From CAYWFP01 sp964457365 (GTDB taxonomy: Bacteria > Planctomycetota > SZUA-567): a DNA stretch of 53,399 nucleotides. Both the position numbers and the translations under genes were made by a program. Below, piece after piece: positions 29,263 through 37,903 of this stretch. The notes under the pieces were generated by a model. That model was not told the DNA's origin. It did no database searches and was given only the letters and a program-made list of their open reading frames with translations. Where the stretch lies: contig CAYWFP010000015.1 in assembly GCA_964457365.1 (NCBI GenBank), positions 1 through 53,399 of the forward strand. Direction: 5' to 3'. Position 1 is the first letter of the stretch. Every line of letters begins with the position of its first letter.

Positions 29263-30237
29263 TCAGCGATAGATTCTGCACCCCTTCTTCTTCATCGCCA
29301 GCAGCCACGCCGGCAACGGCTTCGTTGCCGCGGGGGTGTCGCGGATATTCAGAAAGCGAAGCGGCATGCCCGCCAGCGGCGACAGGTCCTCCACCGCGGT
29401 GCCGGCCAGATACAATTCCTCGAGCGGCATGCCCGCCAGCGGCGCGAGATCGGCGACATCGGTGTCGACCAGCCAGAGATGTTTCAACGGCATTCCTGCA
29501 AGTGGCGCGAGATCGACAACTCCGGAGCGGCAGAGATCGAGCAGTTCCAACCGCATCCCTTGCAGCGGCGCAAGATCGGTGACGAAGGTGCCGGTGAGAA
29601 ACAATCGCCTCAGCGACACCCCCCGAAGCGCCGACAGGTCCGCTATATTCGTGTTCCACAGGTGCAGCGTTTCCAGCGGCATGCCGCCAAGCGGTCGCAG
29701 ATCAGTGACGCGCGTGTCGTTCAACTTGAGCCGCTTCAGCGGCATCCCCCTGAGCGGCGACAAGTCGGCGACGCGCGTGTTGTCGAGGTCGAGGTATTCG
29801 AGCGGCAATCCCTTGATGACCGAGAGATCGTCCCACTTCCAGTTGACTATGCTGATCGAGACCGGCGAGCAGATCAACCGCGGCTTCCTCAGCAATTCGG
29901 GAAGTTCGGGTATCTCGCGGTCGATTCCCGAAAAACCGGCAGTGTCGTATTCGCATCCGACCGGATCGAACCAGAAACGCACGTTCGGGTCGTCCACAAT
30001 CCGCTTCTCGATTTGCGCGACATGCAGTCGTACCAGGCGTTCACGGTTGCGGATCGCCAGCGCCGGCCATGTCAGCACCCACGCGTTGCCACAGAGAATG
30101 ACCGTCAGCCAGACGCGCAGGCAGCGCCACCGCCGCCGCAGAATGCCCGCACCGATCAGGACCAGCCAGCCGCCGGCATAGACGATCACTTTCGCCAGCG
30201 TGAACCGCCGCCGCAAGCGCCAGCGTAGCGCGTTCAT
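29263..30237 (-). CDS. Membrane-anchored leucine-rich-repeat protein
   Basis: The 324-residue protein begins with two hydrophobic spans (VIVYAGGWLVLIGAGIL and VWLTVILCGNAWVLTWPAL) and then, from about residue 110 to the end, has nine or ten repeats of about 23 residues on the pattern PLxGMPLxxLxLxxTxVxDLxPL. This is the short bacterial LRR type, a protein-binding solenoid. The start at 30237 overlaps the stop of the upstream 33-codon gene (ATGA), which fixes it. A longer frame to 30372 exists but lacks support. Partner unknown. Confidence 0.85.
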   Translation of the reverse strand: MNALRWRLRRRFTLAKVIVYAGGWLVLIGAGILRRRWRCLRVWLTVILCGNAWVLTWPALAIRNRERLVRLHVAQIEKRIVDDPNVRFWFDPVGCEYDTAGFSGIDREIPELPELLRKPRLICSPVSISIVNWKWDDLSVIKGLPLEYLDLDNTRVADLSPLRGMPLKRLKLNDTRVTDLRPLGGMPLETLHLWNTNIADLSALRGVSLRRLFLTGTFVTDLAPLQGMRLELLDLCRSGVVDLAPLAGMPLKHLWLVDTDVADLAPLAGMPLEELYLAGTAVEDLSPLAGMPLRFLNIRDTPAATKPLPAWLLAMKKKGCRIYR

Positions 30238-30335
30238 CGCTTCTCCTTCCCCGGCGCCGATTCGTCCTCTCCCCGCCGGTCGAGCCAGTCGAGATACAAA
30301 ACCTCCATAATCAGCAGCAGGAACGGGAATACCAT
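30234..30335 (-). CDS. 33-residue membrane microprotein
   Basis: This small gene encodes MVFPFLLLIMEVLYLDWL followed by a charged tail DRRGEDESAPGKEKR. It would be one short transmembrane helix with its charged end outside it. The support is a strong ribosome site AAAGGAGGGAG spaced 6 bases from the ATG at 30335, and a 4-base overlap with the next gene's start. Single-helix peptides of this kind often modulate a membrane partner. The obvious candidate is the leucine-rich-repeat protein it is coupled to. Confidence 0.65.
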   Translation of the reverse strand: MVFPFLLLIMEVLYLDWLDRRGEDESAPGKEKR

Positions 30336-30409
30336 CGGGCTCCCTCCTTTGGCGACAGTCACTCCAAGGCAACGCGGCGACGTTTTCTTCCGACCGCCGC
30401 CACCTGCGT

Positions 30410-31525
30410 TCAGCCGCCGTTCTCCACGAACGCGATCACCTCTGCCGGCACCGACTGCAACGGTGGCTGCCCATACCAATACTGGTTCCTCAGAAAAGAC
30501 CCGATGCGCTTGTTGCCGGTCTTCTCGCCGTTGAACTCGCGCAGGATATCGGCCAGGTCGCCGCGATCGTCGTCGGTGAACTCGTACTGCCACAACCAGT
30601 CCAGCAAACGCCGCGCATCTCCAATCTTCTGTGGAAAGGGCGGCATACAGAAGGAGATTAGAAGATCCTCCTCCGGCTCGTAGTTCGTCTTCTTCAGCAC
30701 CAGCATATCATCCTTGCCGGCTCTCCACCCTCGTGGCTGACAGTTGCGGAAGAGACAAGGCCGCCATACCGGACACTCCGCCAGGATCTGTTCCTTCGCG
30801 TCCGGCGGCGCCTCGGGCGGGATGAATTCGACCACCGGCCGTTGCTTGAGGTATTGCTCGAACGCCTTGCTATCGATGCGGAACTCCGCCTCCTCGATGA
30901 CGCCGGCCCAACTCCTGCCGGTCGAGGTGACGTAGTAGATGCACTCGCTGTAGCCTTTTTGCAAAGCACGATGCCATTTCGCGGCGTATCTCTCGTTCAT
31001 CTCGCGCGTCAGAACGCCCGGACCGAACAGAAGCGGCATCACATAGCTGACGACAATCTCCCGCTCTTCTCCCGGCGCGAAGGTCATATTCCAGAGAAAG
31101 AGGTATTTGTATTCCCCCTTGCCGTCGCGAGGCTGGAAACGCGGATCGAGCCCCCTCTCCCCGTCCTGGACCATGAAGCGGAAATAGCGCACCAGTTCGC
31201 CCGGCTCGAGCTTGTCCACCTGCTCCGGGTAGGACAGGAACGTGGCGTTAAGGGGAAATCCGACCTGGATAGTCACCGGCGCCTGCTTCAGGTTGCGCAG
31301 AACAAAGGTGCACTCGTACTCGGCGACGTCCAGCCCGGCGAGATGGTTGCCACCGAAGAGCCGCCGCCCGCGTCCGGGGGTGATGATCACCTTCTCCTTG
31401 CGAAGTTGCACGGCCTCGGTCTTGACCAGCGCCAGCGTGTGACCGCTGCCGAAAAAAGCCCCCACATTGGCCCGTGCCGGCAGCGCTATCGAAACCACGA
31501 TCACAAATCCCAGCAGCGTTCGCAT
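30410..31525 (-). CDS. Secreted protein of unknown function (DUF4424-like)
   Basis: The 371-residue protein has a signal peptide (MRTLLGFVIVVSIALPARA, cleaved before NVGAFFG). The mature N-terminus is beta-rich: LVKTEAVQLRKEKVIITPG, then AEYECTFVLRNLKQAPVTIQ and VGFPLN, which resembles DUF4424-type exported proteins. Later come four cysteines near residues 200-275 (ECIYYV; AECPVWRPCLFRNCQ). GGAGAAG before ATG 31525 sets the start. The in-frame ATG at 31549 is less likely. It follows the lipoprotein gene by 57 bases on the same strand and is probably in one operon with it. Confidence 0.7.
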   Translation of the reverse strand: MRTLLGFVIVVSIALPARANVGAFFGSGHTLALVKTEAVQLRKEKVIITPGRGRRLFGGNHLAGLDVAEYECTFVLRNLKQAPVTIQVGFPLNATFLSYPEQVDKLEPGELVRYFRFMVQDGERGLDPRFQPRDGKGEYKYLFLWNMTFAPGEEREIVVSYVMPLLFGPGVLTREMNERYAAKWHRALQKGYSECIYYVTSTGRSWAGVIEEAEFRIDSKAFEQYLKQRPVVEFIPPEAPPDAKEQILAECPVWRPCLFRNCQPRGWRAGKDDMLVLKKTNYEPEEDLLISFCMPPFPQKIGDARRLLDWLWQYEFTDDDRGDLADILREFNGEKTGNKRIGSFLRNQYWYGQPPLQSVPAEVIAFVENGG

Positions 31526-31582
31526 TCGTCTTCTCCTCGATCGAGTCATGTTTGCCTGTCCTCGCGTACTTCAGCCGTGTAT

Positions 31583-32287
31583 TCACTCGAAGGAATGCAA
31601 GAAGACGACCCATTCCTTGAGATACACCGCCGGCGTGACCACCACGTCCGCCACCGCCGCGGCCGGGAGCAAGACCTGCGCGGCTGTTCCGCCGGTCGTG
31701 CGGTAGGTCCGCTCGAACGGGAAGGCCACAACCACGCGGTCGGGCTGCTGCGTCGCGGCCATCTCCATCGGGAAGACCACCACCGGGTATGCCCTGCCCT
31801 CGACGTCGCGTTTGCCGACGGCCAGGTGCGGGGCGGCGCGCAGTTCGCACGATTCGACATGCGGGTACGGCGTCAGCCGCCGCATATCGCGCACGTCCCA
31901 ACGCGGCCGGGCATGGACGAAACGCGCGAGGGCCTCGTCGTCGATAACGATGCGGTTGTGCTCCACGCCCTGTTCGATATAGACGCCGCCCTCTTGCTCC
32001 ATCCGCTCGACCAGTCGCGCCACTTGGTCGCGGCCGAGGCAGAGCCAGCGCGTCTGCTGCTGCTTCCCGACCAGCACGCGGTATTTCAACTGCAGCCGAC
32101 GATGTTCCGGATCGGCATACGCCTCCACCAGAGGCGCAAACGCAGTACCGTCGAAACGCGGCTCTTCCTGCCGCAGGCCGACATTTCGGACCTTCCGGCT
32201 CAGCACGCAGCCCGAACTTGCCGGCAACATCCCGCCCAGCAGCATGAAGAATGCGCAATGCATCACAGAACAATTGCGGAAAACCAT
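31583..32287 (-). CDS. Putative lipoprotein of unknown function
   Basis: The 234-residue protein starts MVFRNCSVMHCAFFMLLGGML followed by PASSGCVLSRK. The hydrophobic core and the SSGC sequence fit a signal peptidase II lipobox loosely. The mature part has mixed alpha/beta character, with VVFPMEMAATQQPDRVVVAF near the end. No family recognised. GGAGAGG lies two bases before the ATG at 32287. It heads the seven-gene minus-strand cluster and is divergent from the sigma-54 activator at 32542. Confidence 0.6.
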   Translation of the reverse strand: MVFRNCSVMHCAFFMLLGGMLPASSGCVLSRKVRNVGLRQEEPRFDGTAFAPLVEAYADPEHRRLQLKYRVLVGKQQQTRWLCLGRDQVARLVERMEQEGGVYIEQGVEHNRIVIDDEALARFVHARPRWDVRDMRRLTPYPHVESCELRAAPHLAVGKRDVEGRAYPVVVFPMEMAATQQPDRVVVAFPFERTYRTTGGTAAQVLLPAAAVADVVVTPAVYLKEWVVFLHSFE

Positions 32288-32541
32288 GACCTCTCCTTCT
32301 CTGACATAGCCGCTTCCGTCTTTTCCGATTGCTTCGCCAACTCGCCCTTCTTCGCGTCGACGACGACATAACCATTGCAGTGCCAGCGGCAAAATAAAAT
32401 CGCAACATCCTTTCAAAAAACAAGATGCGCTATCGACATCGGTTTTTTGCTCGCGCTTTTGACGCCACGGTCATACATTGAATGTCAGGCACCAGGCAAG
32501 ATATGTCATGCCGTTGAGGGATTGGCGCGAAGGGCGAAACA

Positions 32542-34092
32542 TTGGGTTTATTGACCGGTTGCGAGGCCGAGTTCTCCAACTCCGTGGCGAACATCACCTA
32601 CTCCAACCCCTTTCTTCCCGAACGCATCGCCTTCGAGCAAGAGGCGCTGGGCGATGAGTTCGACGAAGACGACACGGTCTGGAGCTTGAAAAGCGATTCA
32701 CAGGCCGAGGAGCGGCCCAATGTCCGCCGGGTGCTGCAGAGAGCGCAGGCACTGGCCGACGCGGTACGACAGAGGCTGGCGGAAGGCAAGCGCGGCAGCG
32801 ATGACGAGTACCGGCGCTACGAAGGCTTGCTGACGTATCTGTTCTACCGGCGCTATGTCCGCGACTTCGAGGAAACGATCCGCGCGCAATTGACCCACGA
32901 CGGCAAGAGCAAGCCGCTGCGCTACTACCGCCGCTTTCGCGACGAAGCGGCACACTACACCTGCGGCGGCGCGATCAACCTGACGCTGCTGCAGGATTTG
33001 CCGCACGCCTTCGCCTGCCTCTTCCATGTCCGCCGCACCTGGCACCATATCTACAATTACATCTTCGGCCGATCACTGCCGGCGGCGAAACTGCGCGCGG
33101 CGGTATGGCAGTCGGCTTTCACCCGCGACATGCGCCGCTACCACGAGTATCTCTTCGACCGCATGGCGGATTTCACCACCCTTATCGCCGGCCCCAGCGG
33201 CACCGGCAAGGATCTTGTCGCTCGCGCCATCGGCATGTCGCGCTACATCCCGTTCGACGCCGGAACCGAGACTTTCGTCGCCAACTTCAGCCTGCAGTTC
33301 CACGCGCTGAACCTCTCGGCCATGGCGCCGGCGCTGATCGAGTCGGAGCTTTTCGGCCATCGCCGCGGCAGCTTCACCGGCGCGGTGGAGGACCGCGAGG
33401 GCTGGCTCGAACGCTGCGGCGCGTTGGGTTCGGTCTTTCTGGACGAGATCGGCGAGCTGGACATGGGCATTCAGGTCAAGCTGCTGCGGCTGCTGCAGAA
33501 TCGGTCGTTCCAACGCATCGGCGAGCGCACGCACCGCGCCTTCGCCGGCAAGATCATCGCCGCGACCAACCGCGACATTCCGGTCGAGGTGCGCGCGGGG
33601 CGTTTCCGCACCGACCTGTATTACCGTCTTTGTTCGGACATGATCGTCACGCCGTCGCTGAACGAACAACTTCGCGACACGCCGGGCGAGTTGACCCACT
33701 TCATCCGCCACATCCTCCGACGTATCGTCGGCGACGAGGGCGCGGAAAACCTCTGCGCGGAAGTAGAAGCGTGGATCCTGGCCAACCTCGGCGCCGACTA
33801 CGACTGGCCGGGAAATATCCGCGAGCTCGAACAATGCGTCCGCAACGTCCTGATCCGCCGCGACTACCGCCCGCTCGCCCGCCCGTCGCTCGACCCGCGG
33901 GAACAACTCGCCCGCGACGCCGCCGCCGGCAGACTCACAGCGGACGAACTTCTCAATCGCTACGTCACGCTCGTCGTCGGCCAGAGCGAAAGCATCGAGG
34001 ACGCCGCGCGCAAGCTGCAGCTCGACCGCCGCACGGTCAAGAAGCGTGCCGACGCGGAGTCGACGCGGAAATACGAGATCGAGAAAGGGTGA
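32542..34092 (+). CDS. Sigma-54-dependent transcriptional activator with unknown N-terminal domain
   Basis: This is an enhancer-binding AAA+ activator of 516 residues. The N-terminal ~190 residues are helical, have no receiver or PAS signature, and start with ANITYSNPFLPERIAFEQEAL. The AAA+ domain follows: Walker A AGPSGTGK at 216-223, the sigma-54 contact loop GSFTGA at 276-281 (usually GAFTGA), Walker B VFLDEIGELD near 304-313, and the NRFR-type sensor AGRFRTDLYYRL. The C-terminus (IEDAARKLQLDRRTVKKRA) is a Fis-type helix-turn-helix. No ATG is available near the start; TTG at 32542 or 32551 is used. It sits divergent from the envelope cluster and convergent with the kinase gene, both candidate targets. 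Confidence 0.88.
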   Translation: MGLLTGCEAEFSNSVANITYSNPFLPERIAFEQEALGDEFDEDDTVWSLKSDSQAEERPNVRRVLQRAQALADAVRQRLAEGKRGSDDEYRRYEGLLTYLFYRRYVRDFEETIRAQLTHDGKSKPLRYYRRFRDEAAHYTCGGAINLTLLQDLPHAFACLFHVRRTWHHIYNYIFGRSLPAAKLRAAVWQSAFTRDMRRYHEYLFDRMADFTTLIAGPSGTGKDLVARAIGMSRYIPFDAGTETFVANFSLQFHALNLSAMAPALIESELFGHRRGSFTGAVEDREGWLERCGALGSVFLDEIGELDMGIQVKLLRLLQNRSFQRIGERTHRAFAGKIIAATNRDIPVEVRAGRFRTDLYYRLCSDMIVTPSLNEQLRDTPGELTHFIRHILRRIVGDEGAENLCAEVEAWILANLGADYDWPGNIRELEQCVRNVLIRRDYRPLARPSLDPREQLARDAAAGRLTADELLNRYVTLVVGQSESIEDAARKLQLDRRTVKKRADAESTRKYEIEKG

Positions 34093-34101
34093 GGGTCGCA
34101 C

Positions 34102-36489
34102 TCACGGCGTCGCGTTCCGCGACGGCGGCTTGTGGCGGCGCTGGTAGGCGGCCTTGATCGCAGCCAACGCTTTCTGTGCCCCCGCGCGCCGATCCCCGTC
34201 CTCGGCGCTCTGCAACAACGCGAGTATCTCCTCCAGCGAGCCGTCGGCCAGGGCGTGCGTCAGCAGCAGGTAGAGACACTTGCGCGGGGTTTCCGGCAGT
34301 GCGCGCATGCCCTCGAGTTGGGCACGCACGGCATGCGGGTCGCCGTTGAGGTGCCAGAGAAAGCGGATGATGTCGCCGTTGATGCGCGTCTGCCGCCGCC
34401 CCAAGGACTCCAGCAACACCGCCGCCGCCGGGGTCAGCGGAAACCGCATCAGCCCTTCGATCACCCCTTCCTGCGCGATGCTGTTGGCGTCGGCGAGCGC
34501 CTGGAACATCGCCTCCAGCAGCTTCTTGTTCTGGCAGGCGCCGATGGCGCGCGCGGCCTCGGCCCGGACCAGCGGGTGCCGGTCGTGCAGCAGGGCGTTC
34601 AGCAGGTTCGTCGACAACGTCCCGGGGATCTCCGCCAAGAGGCGCGTGACGCGGACGCGGACCTGGGCGTTGCCGTGCTTGGCCAGACGGTTCAAGGCCT
34701 CGGACTGGATCTGCGGCGTCTCGGTCTTGAGGCGTTTGCGCACCGACTCCGGCAGCGACAACTGGCGGCGCACGCAGAACTGCGTCACCGGCTCGATGAT
34801 CCGCAAGAGCGGAAACGGCTCGAGCGCCTTCAGCACCGCGGCCTGGACGCGCTCCTCCGGGTCGTTCAGGAAGCGCGCCATCAACGGTGCCGCGGACTCG
34901 GCTTTCAGCGCCGAGAGCCGCGCCAGGACCAGGCAGCGGACGGAGGCTTCCGGGTCGCCGAGCAATTTCTGCAGAATCACGATCTCGCGGTCGGTCTCGA
35001 GAAGCTCGGGCAGAAGCTGCAGACAGAAGGTGCGCACCGGCGGCGGGCCGACGATGTAGGCTTTCTGCACGCATTTCCAGGCGATATCCGATCGGTTCTC
35101 GCGCGCAAAGAGCGGGATCATCTTCTTCACCGCCACCTTCATCTCCGCCTCGGAGGCATTGGCGATGGCCTTCAAGACTTGTTCGCGCTTCGGGGAACCG
35201 AGGTACTTGGCCATGTCGTGCGCGAAGGTGGAGAAGGTGTAATCGGCCTCGACCTGCTGCGGGCCGGTCATCATCTGCGTGTCGACGCGGTCGGTCTGGA
35301 CCCGACGCTCGGAGGGCCGCCGCGGCGGTTCGGGTTCGGACTTCTGCTCCTCGCGGGTGATGATCGTCGGCGTCTCGGTGGCGATGACCGCCGTCGGCGG
35401 CGTGTCGCTGCTGACGGGGGGAGGCGCCGGCGCGTCCGGCGGCGGGCGGCGAGTGTACTTCTCGAACATGTACTGTCCCTCGCTGGTAGCCGAGGGATCG
35501 CCGCCGAGTTCGTGACCGAGCATCTCCAGGTCCTGGACGAGTTCCTCCATCGTCAGGTACCGGTCCTCGCGCACCCAGGCCATGGCGCACTGGATGATCA
35601 ACGCCAGCGCTTCGGGAATATCCGGGCGGACGCGGTTGGACGGCGTCGGCGGCTCGCCACGCCCCACCGCGTGGATCAACTCGTAAACCGTCTCCTTCTC
35701 GTGGTAGGGCCGCACGCCGGTAATGAGGGTATAGAGCACCGCGCCCAAAGAATAGATGTCGGCCTGGCGGTCGACGCTCTTGGCCGAAGAGAACTGCTCG
35801 GGGGCCATGTAGCTGGGCGTGCCCATGAAGGTGTTGGTGACGGTGAGATCCATCTCGTCGTCGACGTTCTTGGCGATGCCCAGATCGGCGATTTTGACCT
35901 CGAGCTTGTCGTCCTTGCCGCGCCGGGTGACGAGGTTGTCGAGCTTGACGTCGCGGTGGACGATGCCGTTGCGGTGAAGGTAGCCCAGCCCCCGCCCGCC
36001 CTGGGTGACGATATCGAGCTTCTGCGCCAGGGCGAGCTCGTTGACGAGGGTTTCAGGGCTGATGATGTTGTCGATGTATTGCATGGAGTAATATTGGCGG
36101 TCACCGTGCGCACCGCCGCCGTAGACCTTGATGACGTTGTCGTGGTTGAGGCAGAGAAGATTTTTCCACTCGGCCTCGAAACGGAGTTTGTCGGCCTCGG
36201 TCTTGGCCAGCTTGACGGCGACGGTGTGATCGGGCAACGGAATGTCGTGGGCCTCGAGAATAGCGCGAATGGTGCCCGGATCGAGCTTCTTGCCCGAGAG
36301 CTTGCTGCAGAGTTCCTCGGCCTTCTTGCGCCGCTCGGTATGGGTCTGGCCGTGGACCTGGGTGTAGGCATACAGGAGGCCGTAATCGAAATGGGCGAGA
36401 TCGACCTCGGCGAGGTATACTTCGGCCATGCCGCCCTTGCCGATCATCTGTTTGAGTGCGTAAACCTTGTCGACGACCGTGTTTTCCAT
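34102..36489 (-). CDS. Ser/Thr protein kinase with C-terminal HEAT-like repeats
   Basis: The 795-residue protein has a Hanks-type kinase domain: Gly-loop GKGGMAEVY at 17-25, ATP-binding Lys93 in VAVK, catalytic loop HRDVKLDN at 178-185, DLG at 202-204 in place of DFG, and APEQ. Between the Gly-loop and Lys93 there is an insert of about 55 charged residues (30-88), which is unusual because these two strands normally adjoin. Residues 420-795 are helical pairs of HEAT type (DPEASVRCLVLARLSALKAE; HPLVRAEAARAIGACQ). There is no transmembrane helix, so it is cytoplasmic. It converges with the sigma-54 activator with 9 bases between stops and is divergent from the HD-GYP gene. Confidence 0.9.
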   Translation of the reverse strand: MENTVVDKVYALKQMIGKGGMAEVYLAEVDLAHFDYGLLYAYTQVHGQTHTERRKKAEELCSKLSGKKLDPGTIRAILEAHDIPLPDHTVAVKLAKTEADKLRFEAEWKNLLCLNHDNVIKVYGGGAHGDRQYYSMQYIDNIISPETLVNELALAQKLDIVTQGGRGLGYLHRNGIVHRDVKLDNLVTRRGKDDKLEVKIADLGIAKNVDDEMDLTVTNTFMGTPSYMAPEQFSSAKSVDRQADIYSLGAVLYTLITGVRPYHEKETVYELIHAVGRGEPPTPSNRVRPDIPEALALIIQCAMAWVREDRYLTMEELVQDLEMLGHELGGDPSATSEGQYMFEKYTRRPPPDAPAPPPVSSDTPPTAVIATETPTIITREEQKSEPEPPRRPSERRVQTDRVDTQMMTGPQQVEADYTFSTFAHDMAKYLGSPKREQVLKAIANASEAEMKVAVKKMIPLFARENRSDIAWKCVQKAYIVGPPPVRTFCLQLLPELLETDREIVILQKLLGDPEASVRCLVLARLSALKAESAAPLMARFLNDPEERVQAAVLKALEPFPLLRIIEPVTQFCVRRQLSLPESVRKRLKTETPQIQSEALNRLAKHGNAQVRVRVTRLLAEIPGTLSTNLLNALLHDRHPLVRAEAARAIGACQNKKLLEAMFQALADANSIAQEGVIEGLMRFPLTPAAAVLLESLGRRQTRINGDIIRFLWHLNGDPHAVRAQLEGMRALPETPRKCLYLLLTHALADGSLEEILALLQSAEDGDRRAGAQKALAAIKAAYQRRHKPPSRNATP

Positions 36490-36744
36490 GGCAGGAAAGC
36501 CCTGAATCTTGCGCCCGATACGATTGCCCCCGCAATCTACTCGGCAAACGCCAAAAGGGCAAGCGGTTTCTGCCTCGAACGGGACGCGTCGGGGAACCGG
36601 ATCTTGCCGGACAGTGTCGCGAAAGCGTCGCTTGCCCCCGACGCATCGACAGTGGAGAAAGACAATCCTGACAAGTTTCTCATTCGCCCACAGTCTACAT
36701 CCTCGCTACAGTGGAAGATTGTTTTGCAGATACAGGGAGTTCGA

Positions 36745-37761
36745 ATGCCGATCCTCGAAGAGCATGATCCCGCCGGCGCCGTAGAACGACAGGGTTGGTT
36801 CTTCGCCCACGACGTCTTCGACCCGGTGACCGACAAACCGATCTTTCGGCGCAACGATCGCGTCGACGAGGAAGCGACGGGCCGGCTGAGCGCGCGCGGC
36901 GTGGAGCACCTCTACCTCACGCCCGCGCCGCTCGATGCCGTGGCGCTGGAAACGAATGACTACCGCCGGGCGCACCGCAAGACCGAGATCCAGCGCTCGC
37001 GGCTGCGGTTGAAACACACCTTCAGCCTGATGGCCAACCAGGTGATGAACCAGGTTCAGTTCGACAAGCCCGTGGACATCTCCGCGAGCATGCTCGCGCG
37101 CATCCATCGGGCAGTCGAAGGACTGGTAGCGACGATCGCACGCGACCCGCGGACGGCGCTCTATCTGGACCTGCTGGATTCCGACGATCCGTACCTCTTT
37201 CGCCACAGCCTCAACGCGGCCTACCTCGGCACGTGCCTGGCCGGGAGCGACCCGGCCCTGCGGGCGCGTCTCCGCGGCGGACTGCGCGATACGCACGTGG
37301 CCTGCGCGGACGGCCTGGAGAACGATCACCTCGACCTGACCCTGCTGGGCGTGGCGGGCCTGCTGCACGATCTGGGCAAGGTGCGTATGCTCGGCATCGT
37401 CAACGAACAGAAAGTCTACAACCTCGACGACAAGACCTGGGAGCGTATCCGCGAACACCCGCAGGTGGCTTACGATCTGCTCTTGTCGAAGCAACTCAAT
37501 GCCGAAGCGCTGCAGGGTATTCGCGGACACCACGAGAACATCGACGGCAGCGGCTATAACCACCTGAACGCCGGAGAGATCCATATCTTCGCACGCATCC
37601 TGCGCGTGGTCGACTCCTTCGACGCGGCCACCAGCCGGCGGCCGGCGAAAACGCCGAAAAATCCGTGCAAGCTGCTGGACGAACTGGTCGAACTCTCAGA
37701 GAAGCATTACGACCCGATGGTGGCGGAGGCTTTTATCGCGCTGGTGCGACCATGCATATGA
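36745..37761 (+). CDS. HD-GYP domain protein (cyclic-di-GMP phosphodiesterase-like)
   Basis: The 338-residue protein has an N-terminal region of ~100 residues without a known receiver domain and an HD-GYP domain: HD at 208-209 in LLHDLGK, then HHENIDGSGYN at 262-272. The hallmark HHExxDGxGYP is kept except that the final Pro is Asn. Additional ligand His residues (RHSLNAAYLG; REHPQVAYDLL) are in place, so metal binding and hydrolysis of cyclic-di-GMP are plausible. A GGGAG site precedes ATG 36745. It is divergent from the Ser/Thr kinase, and the pair may form a signalling module. Confidence 0.85.
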   Translation: MPILEEHDPAGAVERQGWFFAHDVFDPVTDKPIFRRNDRVDEEATGRLSARGVEHLYLTPAPLDAVALETNDYRRAHRKTEIQRSRLRLKHTFSLMANQVMNQVQFDKPVDISASMLARIHRAVEGLVATIARDPRTALYLDLLDSDDPYLFRHSLNAAYLGTCLAGSDPALRARLRGGLRDTHVACADGLENDHLDLTLLGVAGLLHDLGKVRMLGIVNEQKVYNLDDKTWERIREHPQVAYDLLLSKQLNAEALQGIRGHHENIDGSGYNHLNAGEIHIFARILRVVDSFDAATSRRPAKTPKNPCKLLDELVELSEKHYDPMVAEAFIALVRPCI

Positions 37762-37903
37762 GACGGCGGCGGGACCGCCACCGCTATGTGCCCATTGCGA
37801 AAAACGAAGAGTTGCCGGTGAAAAGTGTTTGCAATGCGAGGAAGCGTATGAAAAAATATGCTGCGTGGGGGTTGATGATTTCTCCAGATTCCGGAGAAGC
37901 AGT

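Noticed and set aside
34132..36744. Long plus-strand frame antisense to the kinase
   Set aside because: The kinase motifs on the minus strand are decisive. The plus frame only becomes a real gene at the ATG 36745 (HD-GYP).
37759..37830. TGA of the HD-GYP gene followed by a GGCGG/CCGCC hairpin, as a second Sec candidate
   Set aside because: The hairpin starts almost at once after the TGA, too near for a SECIS, and the following frame is short and not protein-like.
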